DNA of 64,000 nt, taken from NCBI RefSeq assembly GCF_009932435.1, contig NZ_BJOU01000001.1, positions 682,001 through 746,000 on the forward strand, given 5' to 3'. The number at the start of each line of letters is the position of its first letter. The first letter of the stretch is position 1. This DNA is from Gordonia crocea. Its GTDB lineage: Bacteria > Actinomycetota > Actinomycetes > Mycobacteriales > Mycobacteriaceae. This document shows, one piece after another, positions 1-8,808 of this stretch. The notes below the pieces were generated by a model that saw nothing but the letters and a program-made list of their open reading frames with translations, had not been told where the DNA came from and did no database searches. The position numbers were made by a program, and so were the translations under genes.

Positions 1-54
1 TGAAGCAAGACGTCGACGCCCCTCGGGCGTCAAAGGTGCGTTAGCGTGAGTCAC
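1..54 (-). CDS. IS481-family transposase, N-terminal fragment cut by window edge
   Basis: A GTG at 54-52 opens a frame that reads VTHANAPLTPEGRRRLAS and then leaves the window. This is the characteristic N-terminus of actinobacterial IS481-family transposases, which start with a winged helix-turn-helix DNA-binding region and continue into a DDE catalytic domain. Only 18 residues are visible, so the catalytic core and the integrity of the gene cannot be assessed. Transcription would run leftwards, away from the methyltransferase gene. Confidence 0.75.
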   Translation of the reverse strand, partial: MTHANAPLTPEGRRRLAS

Positions 55-113
55 GAAGACCTCCGTGGCTAGATGGTGGTTGTGGTAACCCACATCCTGC
101 CCGGAGGTCTTCG
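54..113. other. Perfect 12-bp hairpin in the IS leader
   Basis: The arms CGAAGACCTCCG (54-65) and CGGAGGTCTTCG (102-113) are exact reverse complements separated by 36 bases. The hairpin lies directly upstream of the transposase GTG. Such hairpins at IS ends usually block read-through transcripts or hide the transposase start, which limits activation from outside promoters. That role is inferred from position. Confidence 0.6.
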
Positions 114-152
114 CCTCACCTCAGATGTTCACAACGTGTCGGGGAAGTACAT

Positions 153-1052
153 CTAGTCCACGCGGTTGGTGGCGGTCACCAGCCACATCGCGCCGGGAAG
201 CTTCACCGATCCGCCGGAGATGTAGGACCGGATGCTCTCCCGGGTCCGCTCCAACAGTTCCGCCCAGGCCGCGTCGTCGAGTCGTCCGCGGAGTTCGTCG
301 GCGGCCAGGCGGCCGGTGGTGGTCGACAGGACCATCGTGAGGCGTTCCTCGACGCCGTCGCTGCCGTCTACGCCGTGTTCGAGGGTGGTGTCGAACGGGT
401 TGATCTTCACGTCCGACCACTCGGCCTTGTCGAGCACCCCGGCGAGGTAGTCCGAGTCGGCAAACGCCACCGGCCCGGGTTGCCCGGGGGCCGGCGGGGC
501 GGGCGGATCGGACAGCTCCGCGGCGAGTACCTCGGTCCCGGCCCGGCCGAAGGTGGGGTTCTCGTCCACCGAACGCCAACAGGCGAAGACCATGCGGCCA
601 CCGGGGGCGGTGAAGCCACGGATATTGGTGAAGGCCGCAACCGGGTCGTCGAAGAACATGACGCCGAAACGGGAAACGATGCGCTCGAACGGCGCCCCGG
701 GCGCCGCGGCGCCGATGTCCATCGTCTGCGCGTCGCCGATCAGCACGGTGGCCGCGGGCGTGCGGTGACGTGCGGCATCCACCATTGCCGGCGCGATATC
801 GATACCGACCATCTCGGTGCCCGCCTTCACGCCGGCCTCCAGCAGGGTGCCGGCACCGCAGCCGATGTCGAGGGCGCGTTGGTTGGACCCGAACTTGGCC
901 GCGTCGACGATGGCCTTGGTCACCGGCGCATAGACCGAGTCGAACAGCGCTTCGTTCGCCACCCAGCCCGACGCGGCCTCTGCCCAGCCATCGGCGGTGT
1001 AGCGCGCATTCGTCTCGGGCACGGTTTCGTCGTCCTTCTCGTTTTCGGGCAT
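153..1052 (-). CDS. Class I SAM-dependent methyltransferase
   Basis: A 299-residue protein with a class I methyltransferase fold. Motif I reads ALDIGCGAGTL at about residue 60, the acidic residue of motif II is in VGIDIAPAMV, a GDAQ segment follows, and SRFGVMFFDDP corresponds to motif IV. It resembles UbiE/BioC-like small-molecule methyltransferases; the substrate is unknown. The start is the ATG at 1052, 23 bases after the end of the NRPS-like gene on the same strand, so the two are probably co-transcribed and the enzyme may act on the NRPS product. An insertion sequence abuts its stop codon, so the last residues may differ from the ancestral C-terminus. Confidence 0.8.
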   Translation of the reverse strand: MPENEKDDETVPETNARYTADGWAEAASGWVANEALFDSVYAPVTKAIVDAAKFGSNQRALDIGCGAGTLLEAGVKAGTEMVGIDIAPAMVDAARHRTPAATVLIGDAQTMDIGAAAPGAPFERIVSRFGVMFFDDPVAAFTNIRGFTAPGGRMVFACWRSVDENPTFGRAGTEVLAAELSDPPAPPAPGQPGPVAFADSDYLAGVLDKAEWSDVKINPFDTTLEHGVDGSDGVEERLTMVLSTTTGRLAADELRGRLDDAAWAELLERTRESIRSYISGGSVKLPGAMWLVTATNRVD

Positions 1053-1075
1053 GGCTCCGATCCTACGGACGGGGC

Positions 1076-4000
1076 TCATTTCCACGGGGCGATCGGATTG
1101 CCCTGCCACCGGCTGTGCGCCGGGACGGCATCCCCGCGCATCACGAGCGAGGCGGGACCGACGGTGGCCGATTCGCCGATGCGGGATGCCGGCAGGGCCA
1201 CGCAGTGTGGTCCCAGGGTGGCGCCGGCGTCCAGCTCGACGGTGTCGATGGCCATGACCCGGTCGTGGAACAGGTGGGTCTGCACGACGCAGCCGCGTTG
1301 CACCGTCGCGCCGTCGCCCAGGGTGACCAGGTCGGCTTCGGGCAACCAATACGTCTCGCACCAGACTCCCTTCCCGATGTGGGCGCCGAGCAGGCGCAGC
1401 CACAGCGTCAACACCGGCGTCCCGGTGGCGGCATTGGCGAACCACGGTGCGGCGACGGTTTCGACAAAGGCATCGGAGAGTTCGTTGCGCCAGACGAATG
1501 GACTCCACAGCGGGTGTTCGGAAACCCTTATCCGCCCGACGACGAGCCATTTGGCCGCAGCGGCGATGCAACACGCCGCCGCGCCGGCGACGAGGAGCAG
1601 CAGGCCGCTGAGCGCCGCGGCGGCCGCGAAACTGAGGTGGACCGCGAGGTATTGGGCGCCGAGCAGGACGTAGACGCCGATACCGAAGGAGACCATCACC
1701 GGGACCAGGCGGAGGGTCTCGATCACCGCGCGGGCGACGCGCAGTCCCTTCGACGGCGTGAAGGTGCGCGCGGTGTCGCCGCTGGTGGCCACCCGGCGCA
1801 ACCGCACCGGCGGGCTGCCCAACCAGCTCGAGCCCGACTTGGCCTTCGTCGGCGTGGCCGACAGCACCGCGACGAGGCCGTTCTTCGGCACCTTGCGCCC
1901 CGGAGCGGTGATGCCGGAATTGCCCAGGAACGCGCGCTTGCCGATCCTCGCCTCGTCGACGCGCAACCAGCCGCCGCCCAGTTCGTACGACGCCACCATC
2001 GTGTCGTCGGCGAGGAAGGCGCCGTCGTCGATCGTGGTGAACTTCGGCAGGACCAGCGCGGTGGAGATCTCGGTGTTGCGGCCGACCTTGGCGCCGAGGA
2101 GCCGGAACCACACCGGCGTCAGCAGCGAGGCATAGAGGACGAACAGATAGGTGCGGGCGGCGTCGAGTACGCGCTCGGTGAACCAGGCCTGCCACCCCAC
2201 CCGCGAGCGGACCGGGTGGTACCCGGCGGTCATCCCGATCGCCAAGAGCCGCACCAGGACCAGGGTGATCGCGGCATAAACCAGCAACGAGACGAGGGTG
2301 GCCGGCGCGATCAGCAGGGCCGCCCGCGCAGCCACGTCGCGCAGCCGCGCGCAGTCGGCGACGCCCCACGCGAGCACGGCCAGGCCCGAGCCGAGGGAGA
2401 CCAGCGGGATCGATGCCAAGACCAGCGCCGACAGGGCATAGACAACGGCCCACCGGGTGCGGCGGTCCGGACGCTCCTGCGGCCACGGGTGGCTGGCCTT
2501 GCCCACCTTGACCGCCGGCGAGCCGGCCCACGTCTGCCGGGCCCGGACCCGGCCGCGGACAGCCGATCCCGGCTCGACGACCGCGTCGCGGCCGATGACA
2601 GTGTCCGGGAAAAGGGTGGACCGTGCGCCGACGGTGGCGCCCGGCTTGATGACGATCGCGCCGACGTGGACTTGGTCGCCGTCGATCCACCAGCCGGCCA
2701 GGTCCACCTCGGGCTCGACCGCGGCTCCTTCGCCGACGGTCAGCAAGCCGGTGACCGGCGGCAGGGTGTGTAGGTCGACGCCTTTGCCGATGCTGGCGCC
2801 CAGCGCCCGGGCGAAATGGATCATCCACGGGGCGCCGGAGATATTGGCCGCGCCGCTGGCCTCGACGAGCCGCTCGGCGCACCACAGGCGAAGGTGCACG
2901 CTCCCACCCCGCGGATACGTCCCCGAGCCGACCCCGCGCAGCAGGAGCCGTGCCGCCAGTGCGGCGTAGGCCATCCGGCCGATCGGGGTGATGAAGACGA
3001 TCACACCGACGAGGACCGCCCACCAGCTCACCGGGACCAACCACTCGATGTCGGGGCGCAACCACGCCGCGACGTTGTTGATCGCGGCCAACCACGTCAC
3101 CCACTGCAGGCCGGTGAGGGTGGCGAGCGGGATGCCGGCAAGGGACTGCACCACCCCGGCGGTGCGCGGGGTCGGGGCGACGGTGCGTTCAACCGTCTTG
3201 TCGGCGGGCCGCCACGAGTCGAGGAGTTGGGCCAATCGACCCAGGCGCGAGTTGTCGTACAGGTCGCCGACGGTCACGTTGGGGTAGCGCTCGCGCAACG
3301 CCGAGACGAGCTGCGCGGCCGCGAGGGACCCACCGCCCTCGGCGAAGAAGTCCGCGTCGGTACTGGTGATCGATGCCCCCAGGACCGACGACCAGGCATC
3401 GGCCAACCACCGCTGCGTCTCGGTGAAGTCGGCGGCGGTCCCGTCGTCGTCGGCGGCCCCGGGTAGGGGCCAGGGAAGCGCGTTGCGGTCGACCTTGCCG
3501 GACACCCGGGTGGGCAGGTCGTCGACCAGGACCAACCGCGGCACCATCGGTGCCGGCAGCTGCTCGGCGAGGGAGGCGTGCGCGGCGGCGAGGTCGAAGC
3601 CGGGATCGGCGGAGACGAGGTACCCGACGAGCAGTTGGTTGCCCGCGGCCGTCGTGCGCACCGCCGCGGCACCGCCGGAAACCCCGGGCAGGTTTTGCAG
3701 GGCCGTGTCGATCTCGCCCAGCTCGATACGGCGACCGCCGACCTTGACCTGGTCGTCGGCGCGGCCGGCGAAGACCAATCCCTCCGGCTCGAGTCGGACG
3801 AGGTCGCCGCTGCGATAGGCACGCTCCCACCCCAGGCTGGGCATCGGCGCATACTTCTCGGCGTCCTTGGCCGGGTCCAGGTAGCGGGCCAAGCCGACAC
3901 CGCCGATCACCAGTTGCCCGGTCTCGCCCCAACCCAGCTCATTCTCTTGTTCGTCGACCACCGCCAGGTCCCAGCCGAGGAGGGGGAGGCCGATGCGGAC

Positions 4001-5029
4001 CGGAGTGGAGCCGTCGAGGCGGGCCGCGCAGGCGACCACCGTGGCCTCGGTCGGGCCATAGGTGTTCCACACCTCGCGCGCCGGAGCGGTGTCGTCGCCG
4101 TCGCCGGGGGCGGCCAACCGGGCCGCCAACTCGGGCGGACAGGCCTCACCGCCGAAGATCAGCAGCCGAACCGATTCCAATGCCTGCGGCGGCCACAGCG
4201 CGGCCAAGGTGGGCACGGTCGAGATGACGGTCACGGAGCGCCGGATCAGCCAGGGGCCCAGGTCCATCCCGGTGCGCACCAGATCACGCGGCGCCGGGAC
4301 CAGGCAGGCGCCGTGGCGCCACGCCAACCACATCTCCTCGCAGGAGGCGTCGAAGGCGACCGACAGGCCGGCGAGCACCCGGTCGGCGGGGCCGAGTGGA
4401 TCGTCGGGGAGGAACAGGTGTGCCTCGGCGTCGACGAAGGCTGCGGCGTTGCGGTGGGTGACCGCGACACCCTTCGGCGTTCCGGTGGAGCCGGAGGTGA
4501 AGATGATCCAGGCGTCGTCGTCGACGGTGGGCAGCGGGGTGATCATCGCCGGTCGTTCGGTCACCCGCTCGGTCGGCCGACCGTGCTCAGCGCGGAAGAT
4601 CCCCTCGTCGGTGATGATGGCGTCGACGTCGGCCTCGCCGAACACCAGGTTCGCCCGTTCGTCGGGGTCGTCGACGTCGACGGGGACGTAGGCGGCGCCG
4701 GCGAACAGGACCGACAGGATCGCGAGATAGAGCTGCCGGGTGCCCGAGGTCATCCGGATCCCGACGCGGGAACCGGTAAGGCTGTCGCCGCGGGGCCCGA
4801 TTCCGGCGCCGGCCAGCGTCGCGGCATTGCGGCGGACGAGTGCGAGCACCTGCCGGTAGTTCAGCGGTGTCTGGCCGTCATCGATCGCGATGGCATCGGG
4901 ATGGGCCGACGCGGTGGCGAGGAAGATGTCGCGCAGCGACCGTGGTGGCGCGGCCTTGGGTCCCAGTCGGTACAACTCGCCGACGTCCGCGCTGGGGCCA
5001 GGGCCCGCAACGGGTGAAGCATCCGACAA
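1076..5029 (-). CDS. Pls/PosA-family single-module NRPS
   Basis: A 1317-residue membrane NRPS. Residues about 30-510 form an adenylation domain (A3 core FTSGSTGTPKGVAVTHRN, YGPTEATV, YRSGDLVRLEPEG, lysine near GKVDRNALPW). A carrier domain follows with its phosphopantetheine serine in EGGGSLAAAQL at about 568. The C-terminal half has several hydrophobic spans interleaved with left-handed beta-helix acyltransferase-like segments rich in VGARSTLFPDTVIGRDAVVE-type turns. This A-T-membrane layout, with no ordinary condensation or thioesterase domain, matches the Pls/PosA family, whose known member makes epsilon-poly-lysine. The product here is unknown. The start is TTG at 5029, with GAGAGGGA upstream as ribosome site. 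A methyltransferase gene follows. Confidence 0.8.
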   Translation of the reverse strand: MSDASPVAGPGPSADVGELYRLGPKAAPPRSLRDIFLATASAHPDAIAIDDGQTPLNYRQVLALVRRNAATLAGAGIGPRGDSLTGSRVGIRMTSGTRQLYLAILSVLFAGAAYVPVDVDDPDERANLVFGEADVDAIITDEGIFRAEHGRPTERVTERPAMITPLPTVDDDAWIIFTSGSTGTPKGVAVTHRNAAAFVDAEAHLFLPDDPLGPADRVLAGLSVAFDASCEEMWLAWRHGACLVPAPRDLVRTGMDLGPWLIRRSVTVISTVPTLAALWPPQALESVRLLIFGGEACPPELAARLAAPGDGDDTAPAREVWNTYGPTEATVVACAARLDGSTPVRIGLPLLGWDLAVVDEQENELGWGETGQLVIGGVGLARYLDPAKDAEKYAPMPSLGWERAYRSGDLVRLEPEGLVFAGRADDQVKVGGRRIELGEIDTALQNLPGVSGGAAAVRTTAAGNQLLVGYLVSADPGFDLAAAHASLAEQLPAPMVPRLVLVDDLPTRVSGKVDRNALPWPLPGAADDDGTAADFTETQRWLADAWSSVLGASITSTDADFFAEGGGSLAAAQLVSALRERYPNVTVGDLYDNSRLGRLAQLLDSWRPADKTVERTVAPTPRTAGVVQSLAGIPLATLTGLQWVTWLAAINNVAAWLRPDIEWLVPVSWWAVLVGVIVFITPIGRMAYAALAARLLLRGVGSGTYPRGGSVHLRLWCAERLVEASGAANISGAPWMIHFARALGASIGKGVDLHTLPPVTGLLTVGEGAAVEPEVDLAGWWIDGDQVHVGAIVIKPGATVGARSTLFPDTVIGRDAVVEPGSAVRGRVRARQTWAGSPAVKVGKASHPWPQERPDRRTRWAVVYALSALVLASIPLVSLGSGLAVLAWGVADCARLRDVAARAALLIAPATLVSLLVYAAITLVLVRLLAIGMTAGYHPVRSRVGWQAWFTERVLDAARTYLFVLYASLLTPVWFRLLGAKVGRNTEISTALVLPKFTTIDDGAFLADDTMVASYELGGGWLRVDEARIGKRAFLGNSGITAPGRKVPKNGLVAVLSATPTKAKSGSSWLGSPPVRLRRVATSGDTARTFTPSKGLRVARAVIETLRLVPVMVSFGIGVYVLLGAQYLAVHLSFAAAAALSGLLLLVAGAAACCIAAAAKWLVVGRIRVSEHPLWSPFVWRNELSDAFVETVAAPWFANAATGTPVLTLWLRLLGAHIGKGVWCETYWLPEADLVTLGDGATVQRGCVVQTHLFHDRVMAIDTVELDAGATLGPHCVALPASRIGESATVGPASLVMRGDAVPAHSRWQGNPIAPWK

Positions 5030-5055
5030 CGAGGGTCCCTCTCAGCACGACGGTG

Positions 5056-5068
5056 TACCTTCACGAGC
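5056..5068 (+). promoter_or_regulatory. Probable leaderless -10 of the esterase gene
   Basis: TACCTT at 5056-5061 is followed by 7 bases and then the ATG at 5069, with no purine-rich ribosome site in between. The spacing places transcription start at or next to the ATG. Confidence 0.4.
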
Positions 5069-6046
5069 ATGCCAATTGTGCACCATCGGCGGCCAAGTCT
5101 CGCGTCGTACGCCTTCTGGTTGGGAGCATGGCTGTTTCTTAAGCCGCTGTTAACCTTCGCGCCAATCAACCGGTTCACCCTCGGGGTCCTGAAACGGTTC
5201 GAGCGCAGTGCCGAACGGCAGCGCCCGCCGCGCGGAGTCGCCATCGAGCGCATCGTCCTCGGCGGCCGTCCCACCGAGTTGGTGATGGTGGCCGGCCCCA
5301 CCGGCAGCGACACCGATACCGCGGTCCTCTACCTGCACGGCGGCGCATTCATGTCCTGCGGCCCGGGTACCCACCGCTCCATCACGGCCTCGCTGGCGAA
5401 GGGTCTGGCACTGCCGGTCTTCGCCGTCGACTACCGGCAGCTGCCGGAAGCCGGGGTGGGTGCGTCGGTGGACGACTCGATGCGGGCGTACCGCGAACTG
5501 CTCGGCGAGCGCGGTTTCTCCCACGTGGTCGTCGCGGGGGACTCGGCCGGCGGCTTCCTCACTGCGAAGGTGGCCGAACGGGCGGCTGCGGAGAACCTGC
5601 CCGCGCCGGTGGCGCTGGGGCTGCTGTCGCCCCTGCTGGACCTGGACCTGGGTGCCCGGCCCGACCGGACCAGCCGGCACGATGCCTACCTGCCGATCCG
5701 GCAGCTCGACGTCCTCGGGCCGATGTTCGACTGGGGGCCGGTTCCCCTCGCGGGTGCGCGGACCATCGCCGACGTCGATCCGGCCGTTTTCCCGCCGACC
5801 ATCGTGATCACGGCGCAGCAGGAGATGGTCGAGCCCGACGGCATCGAATTGGCCCAGGCCCTCGACGCGGCCGGCCGACGGGTGGTGCTGCACAGCTACC
5901 CCGGGCAGGTCCACGCATTCACCGTGGTGTTGCGCCACCGGGAGGGCAAGGAGTCGGTACGCCTGCTCGTCGACTTCCTCGCCGACGCCATTCGCGACGC
6001 CCACCGTGAGGTATCCGAACCCGAACACCGAGACGAGGCCGGCTGA
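5069..6046 (+). CDS. Alpha/beta-hydrolase, HSL-type esterase/lipase
   Basis: A 325-residue hydrolase of the hormone-sensitive lipase group. The oxyanion-hole motif is LHGGAF at about residue 90, the nucleophile serine is in GDSAGG at about 155, and the acid and histidine are expected in the EPDG region and in GQVHAF near the C-terminus. Residues 12-30 are hydrophobic and may anchor the protein. It probably cleaves carboxylic or lipid esters. It diverges from the NRPS-like gene. Its TGA overlaps the ATG of the acyl-CoA dehydrogenase gene (ATGA at 6046), so the two are translationally coupled. It is a paralogue of the esterase at 33016. Confidence 0.85.
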   Translation: MPIVHHRRPSLASYAFWLGAWLFLKPLLTFAPINRFTLGVLKRFERSAERQRPPRGVAIERIVLGGRPTELVMVAGPTGSDTDTAVLYLHGGAFMSCGPGTHRSITASLAKGLALPVFAVDYRQLPEAGVGASVDDSMRAYRELLGERGFSHVVVAGDSAGGFLTAKVAERAAAENLPAPVALGLLSPLLDLDLGARPDRTSRHDAYLPIRQLDVLGPMFDWGPVPLAGARTIADVDPAVFPPTIVITAQQEMVEPDGIELAQALDAAGRRVVLHSYPGQVHAFTVVLRHREGKESVRLLVDFLADAIRDAHREVSEPEHRDEAG

Positions 6047-7221
6047 TGTCCCAGACGCTTGAGGAACTGTTCGCCTTCGACACCCTGCTGCACGACGACG
6101 AGCGGGCGATCGTGGACACCGTGCGCGAGTTCGGGAAGAAGAAGCTGCGCCCGCATGTCGCCGACTGGTTCGAGGCCGGCGAGTTGCCGGTGCGCGAGCT
6201 CGCCACCGAACTCGGCGCGATCGGCCTGTTCGGCATGCACCTGGAGGGATACGGGTGTGCCGGCGCCTCCGCGACCGCCTACGGCCTCGCGTGCCAGGAA
6301 CTCGAGGCGGTCGATTCCGGCCTGCGCAGTTTCGTCTCCGTGCAGGGTTCGTTGTCGATGTTCGCGATCTGGAAGTTCGGCAGCGACGAGCAGAAGGACC
6401 GCTGGCTGCCGGAGATGGCGGCGGGTCGGGCGCTGGGCTGCTTCGGGCTGACCGAGCCCGACTTCGGGTCCAATCCGGGCGGCATGCGGACCAACGCCAA
6501 GCGCGACGGCTCCGACTGGGTGCTCAACGGCGCGAAGATGTGGATCACCAATTCCCCGGTGGCCGACGTGGCGGTGGTCTGGGCCCGGACCGGCGACGAT
6601 GCCCGGAGCATCCGCGGATTCGTCATCCCGACTGACACCCCCGGGTTCAGCGCACCGGAGATCACCCGGAAGATGTCGCTGCGGGCCTCGGTGACCGGCG
6701 AGATCGTTCTCGAGGACGTCCGGGTTCCGGATTCGGCGGTGCTGCCCGGCGTCGAAGGGCTGCGGGGGCCGCTGTCTTGTCTCAACGAGGCGCGGTTCGG
6801 AATCGTCTTCGGCGCCGTGGGGGCGGGGCGGGACTGCCTCGAGACCGCGGTGGCGTATGCGGGCAGCCGCGAGGTCTTCGACAAGCCGCTCTCGGGTTAT
6901 CAACTCACCCAGCGCAAGATTGCCGACATGGCGGTCGCGTTGGGCAACGCCCACCTGCTGGCGCTGCACCTGGGCCGTCTCAAAGATGCCGCCGGTGTGC
7001 GTCCGGAGCAGATCAGCCTGGGCAAGCTCAACAATGTCCGGGAGTCGCTGGCCGTCGCCCGGGAGTGTCGGACGATTCTCGGCGCTAACGGAATCACATT
7101 GGAGTATCCGGTGATCCGCCATGCCAACAACCTTGAGTCGGTGCTGACCTACGAGGGCACCTCGGAGATGCACCAGCTGATGATCGGGAAGGCGCTGACC
7201 GGCGTCGACGCCTTCCGCTGA
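6046..7221 (+). CDS. Acyl-CoA dehydrogenase, glutaryl-CoA dehydrogenase-like
   Basis: A 391-residue flavoenzyme with the complete acyl-CoA dehydrogenase fold: a signature at GLTEPDFGSNPGGM, a WITNSP segment, and a C-terminal TYEGTSEMH holding the catalytic glutamate. DSGLRSFVSVQGSL keeps the arginine that binds the gamma-carboxylate in glutaryl-CoA dehydrogenases, and YPVIRHANNLESV also fits that subfamily. It probably oxidises glutaryl-CoA or a similar acyl-CoA during lysine, tryptophan or dicarboxylate breakdown. The closest mycobacterial relative by memory is FadE7, whose gene lies near fgd1. It is coupled to the upstream esterase gene. Confidence 0.85.
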   Translation: MSQTLEELFAFDTLLHDDERAIVDTVREFGKKKLRPHVADWFEAGELPVRELATELGAIGLFGMHLEGYGCAGASATAYGLACQELEAVDSGLRSFVSVQGSLSMFAIWKFGSDEQKDRWLPEMAAGRALGCFGLTEPDFGSNPGGMRTNAKRDGSDWVLNGAKMWITNSPVADVAVVWARTGDDARSIRGFVIPTDTPGFSAPEITRKMSLRASVTGEIVLEDVRVPDSAVLPGVEGLRGPLSCLNEARFGIVFGAVGAGRDCLETAVAYAGSREVFDKPLSGYQLTQRKIADMAVALGNAHLLALHLGRLKDAAGVRPEQISLGKLNNVRESLAVARECRTILGANGITLEYPVIRHANNLESVLTYEGTSEMHQLMIGKALTGVDAFR

Positions 7222-7248
7222 TCAACGGCTGGGCTGATCAACGGTTGC
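7217..7248. repeat. Imperfect 16-bp tandem duplication
   Basis: GCTGATCAACGGCTGG (7217-7232) and GCTGATCAACGGTTGC (7233-7248) are adjacent and match at 14 of 16 positions. The first copy holds the stop codon of the acyl-CoA dehydrogenase gene and the second holds the stop of the convergent broken gene. Confidence 0.7.
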
Positions 7249-7714
7249 GGCGGAACAGTCCGCGCCGGCGCGGCGACGGTGGTGGTTGGGGATCGAGGAC
7301 GCTGGCGCCGACGATGTCGGCACCCTCGAATCGGAACAGCATGGTGGTGATGGGGGCGTTGCCATGGCTGTCGTCGAGCCAGGTCGCCCAGGTGACTGCG
7401 CTGAATTGCTCAAACTCGGGGGTACCTGCCGGCGCCGAAGTCGCATAGATGACGGTGCGACGCGGGACGGAGACGGTGATCGCCGAGCTGCCGAGCAAAC
7501 GCTATCCCTGGGCGATGAAATCGGCAGACAGGAGCTTCTCGGCGGAGAAGTCGAACCCGGATCCGGTGGCCATGGTGGGACTGAACAACTCCCACTGCGC
7601 CGGAGCGGCGGCGAGGTTGTCCAGTGCCTCTCGGTGGATCTGCTCGATCGGTGGGCCGGACGGATCCAAGGTGAGGAACTCGTAGTGGGAGTCCCAGACG
7701 ATTGACGGTGGCAC
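7238..7714 (-). pseudogene. Small hypothetical gene split by an in-frame amber codon
   Basis: A GTG at 7714 opens 70 codons (starting MPPSIVWDSHYEF) that end at TAG (7504-7502). The same frame then continues without another stop for 87 codons to 7238, ending PSPRRRGLFRRNR. The second half has no convincing start; the first possible one is a TTG one codon later. The simplest reading is one protein of about 158 residues interrupted by a single CAG-to-TAG change at 7504. I do not recognise the family; it looks soluble. A sequencing error is the main alternative. It sits convergent to the acyl-CoA dehydrogenase gene and divergent from fgd. Confidence 0.55.
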
Positions 7715-7773
7715 CGGGCCTACCCGCCAAGCAGACGCTTGGGTAGCGTGGGTGGGGACTACCAGGAGGCGAA

Positions 7774-8799
7774 GTGGCGCAGGGACTGAAGCTCGGACTC
7801 AAGGCATCGGCGGAGCAGTTCGATCCGCGGGAATTGGTGGAGATCGCCGTCGCCGCCGAGGAACACGGGTTGGACTCGGTGACGGTCAGCGACCACTTCC
7901 AGCCGTGGCGCCACAACGGCGGCCACGCACCGTTCTCGCTGGCGTGGATGGCTGCGGTGGGCGAACGCACGTCGCGGGTCCAACTGGGCACCTCGGTCCT
8001 GACCCCGACCTTCCGTTACAACCCGGCGGTCATCGCCCAGGCATTCGCGACGATGGGCTGCCTCTACCCGGGGCGGATCATGCTCGGCGTCGGGACGGGC
8101 GAGGCCCTCAACGAGTACGCCACCGGGTTCACCGGCGAATGGCCGGAGTTCAAGGAGCGCTTCGCACGGCTGCGCGAGTCGGTGCGGCTGATGCGCGAGC
8201 TGTGGAGCGGCGGCGAAGCGATCAACTTCGAGGGTGACTACTACCGGACGCAGGACGCGTTCATGTACGACCTCCCCGAGCAGCCGATCCCGGTCTACAT
8301 CGCGGCCGGTGGGCCGGTGGTGGCCCGCTACGCGGGGCGGGCCGGCGACGGCTTCATCTGTACCTCCGGCAAGGGCATGGACCTCTACACCGAGAAACTG
8401 ATCCCGGCGGTGAAGGAAGGGGCGGCGAAGGCCGAGCGCGACTTCGCCGAGATCGACCGGATGATCGAGATCAAGATCTCCTACGACCCCGATCCGGCGC
8501 TGGCGCTGGAGAACACCCGGTTCTGGGCGCCGTTGTCGTTGACACCGGAACAGAAGCACTCGGTGAACTCGTCCGTGGAGATGGAGCGGCTGGCCGATGA
8601 GCTGCCCATCGAGCAGGTCGCCAAACGCTGGATCGTGGCCTCCGACCCGGAGGATGCGGTGGCCCAGGTCCGCCAGTACACCGATGCCGGCCTCAACCAC
8701 CTCGTCTTCCACGCGCCCGGGCACGACCAGCGACGCTTCCTCGACAACTTCTCGCGTGATCTCGCGCCGCGGTTGCGCGAGCTCGTCCCGGCCACGTAG
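7774..8799 (+). CDS. fgd: F420-dependent glucose-6-phosphate dehydrogenase
   Basis: A 341-residue luciferase-like TIM-barrel enzyme that oxidises glucose-6-phosphate to 6-phosphogluconolactone while reducing coenzyme F420, supplying F420H2 to reductases. VSDHFQPW near residue 40 carries the catalytic histidine and the tryptophan, and [10 protein letters not shown] near 110 carries the catalytic glutamate. [10 protein letters not shown] and [11 protein letters not shown] hold the phosphate-binding positions known in Mycobacterium FGD1. The start is GTG at 7774 with AGGAGG at 7764-7769. As in M. tuberculosis, pta and ackA follow, but here a TetR gene lies between. Confidence 0.95.
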   Translation: MAQGLKLGLKASAEQFDPRELVEIAVAAEEHGLDSVTVSDHFQPWRHNGGHAPFSLAWMAAVGERTSRVQLGTSVLTPTFRYNPAVIAQAFATMGCLYPGRIMLGVGTGEALNEYATGFTGEWPEFKERFARLRESVRLMRELWSGGEAINFEGDYYRTQDAFMYDLPEQPIPVYIAAGGPVVARYAGRAGDGFICTSGKGMDLYTEKLIPAVKEGAAKAERDFAEIDRMIEIKISYDPDPALALENTRFWAPLSLTPEQKHSVNSSVEMERLADELPIEQVAKRWIVASDPEDAVAQVRQYTDAGLNHLVFHAPGHDQRRFLDNFSRDLAPRLRELVPAT

Positions 8800-8808
8800 A
8801 ACTGGCAC

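Larger units (their letters stand above)
1..152 (-). mobile_element. End of an IS481-family insertion sequence
   Basis: The first 152 bases hold one end of an insertion sequence that continues beyond the window. Read on the minus strand from 151, the DNA starts TGTACTTCCCCGACACG, the TGT-type terminus usual for IS481-family ends. It is followed by a leader with a strong hairpin and then the start of a transposase at 54. The outer end lies 2 bases from the stop codon (153-155) of the neighbouring methyltransferase gene. The other end and the target duplication are outside the window, so completeness cannot be judged. The family call rests on recall of typical transposase N-termini. Confidence 0.75.

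Noticed and set aside
770..2773. A 667-codon plus-strand open frame opposite the NRPS-like gene
   Set aside because: It lies in the antisense frame of a gene with strong domain evidence, is rich in Arg, Pro and Ala, and has no motif. High GC makes such shadow frames common; the same applies to 3578-5017, 13934-15265, 16245-17540, 59603-61111 and 62292-63878.
153..3104. A very long minus-strand frame containing the methyltransferase
   Set aside because: Only the part after 1052 has homology; the rest is an out-of-frame shadow of the NRPS-like gene.
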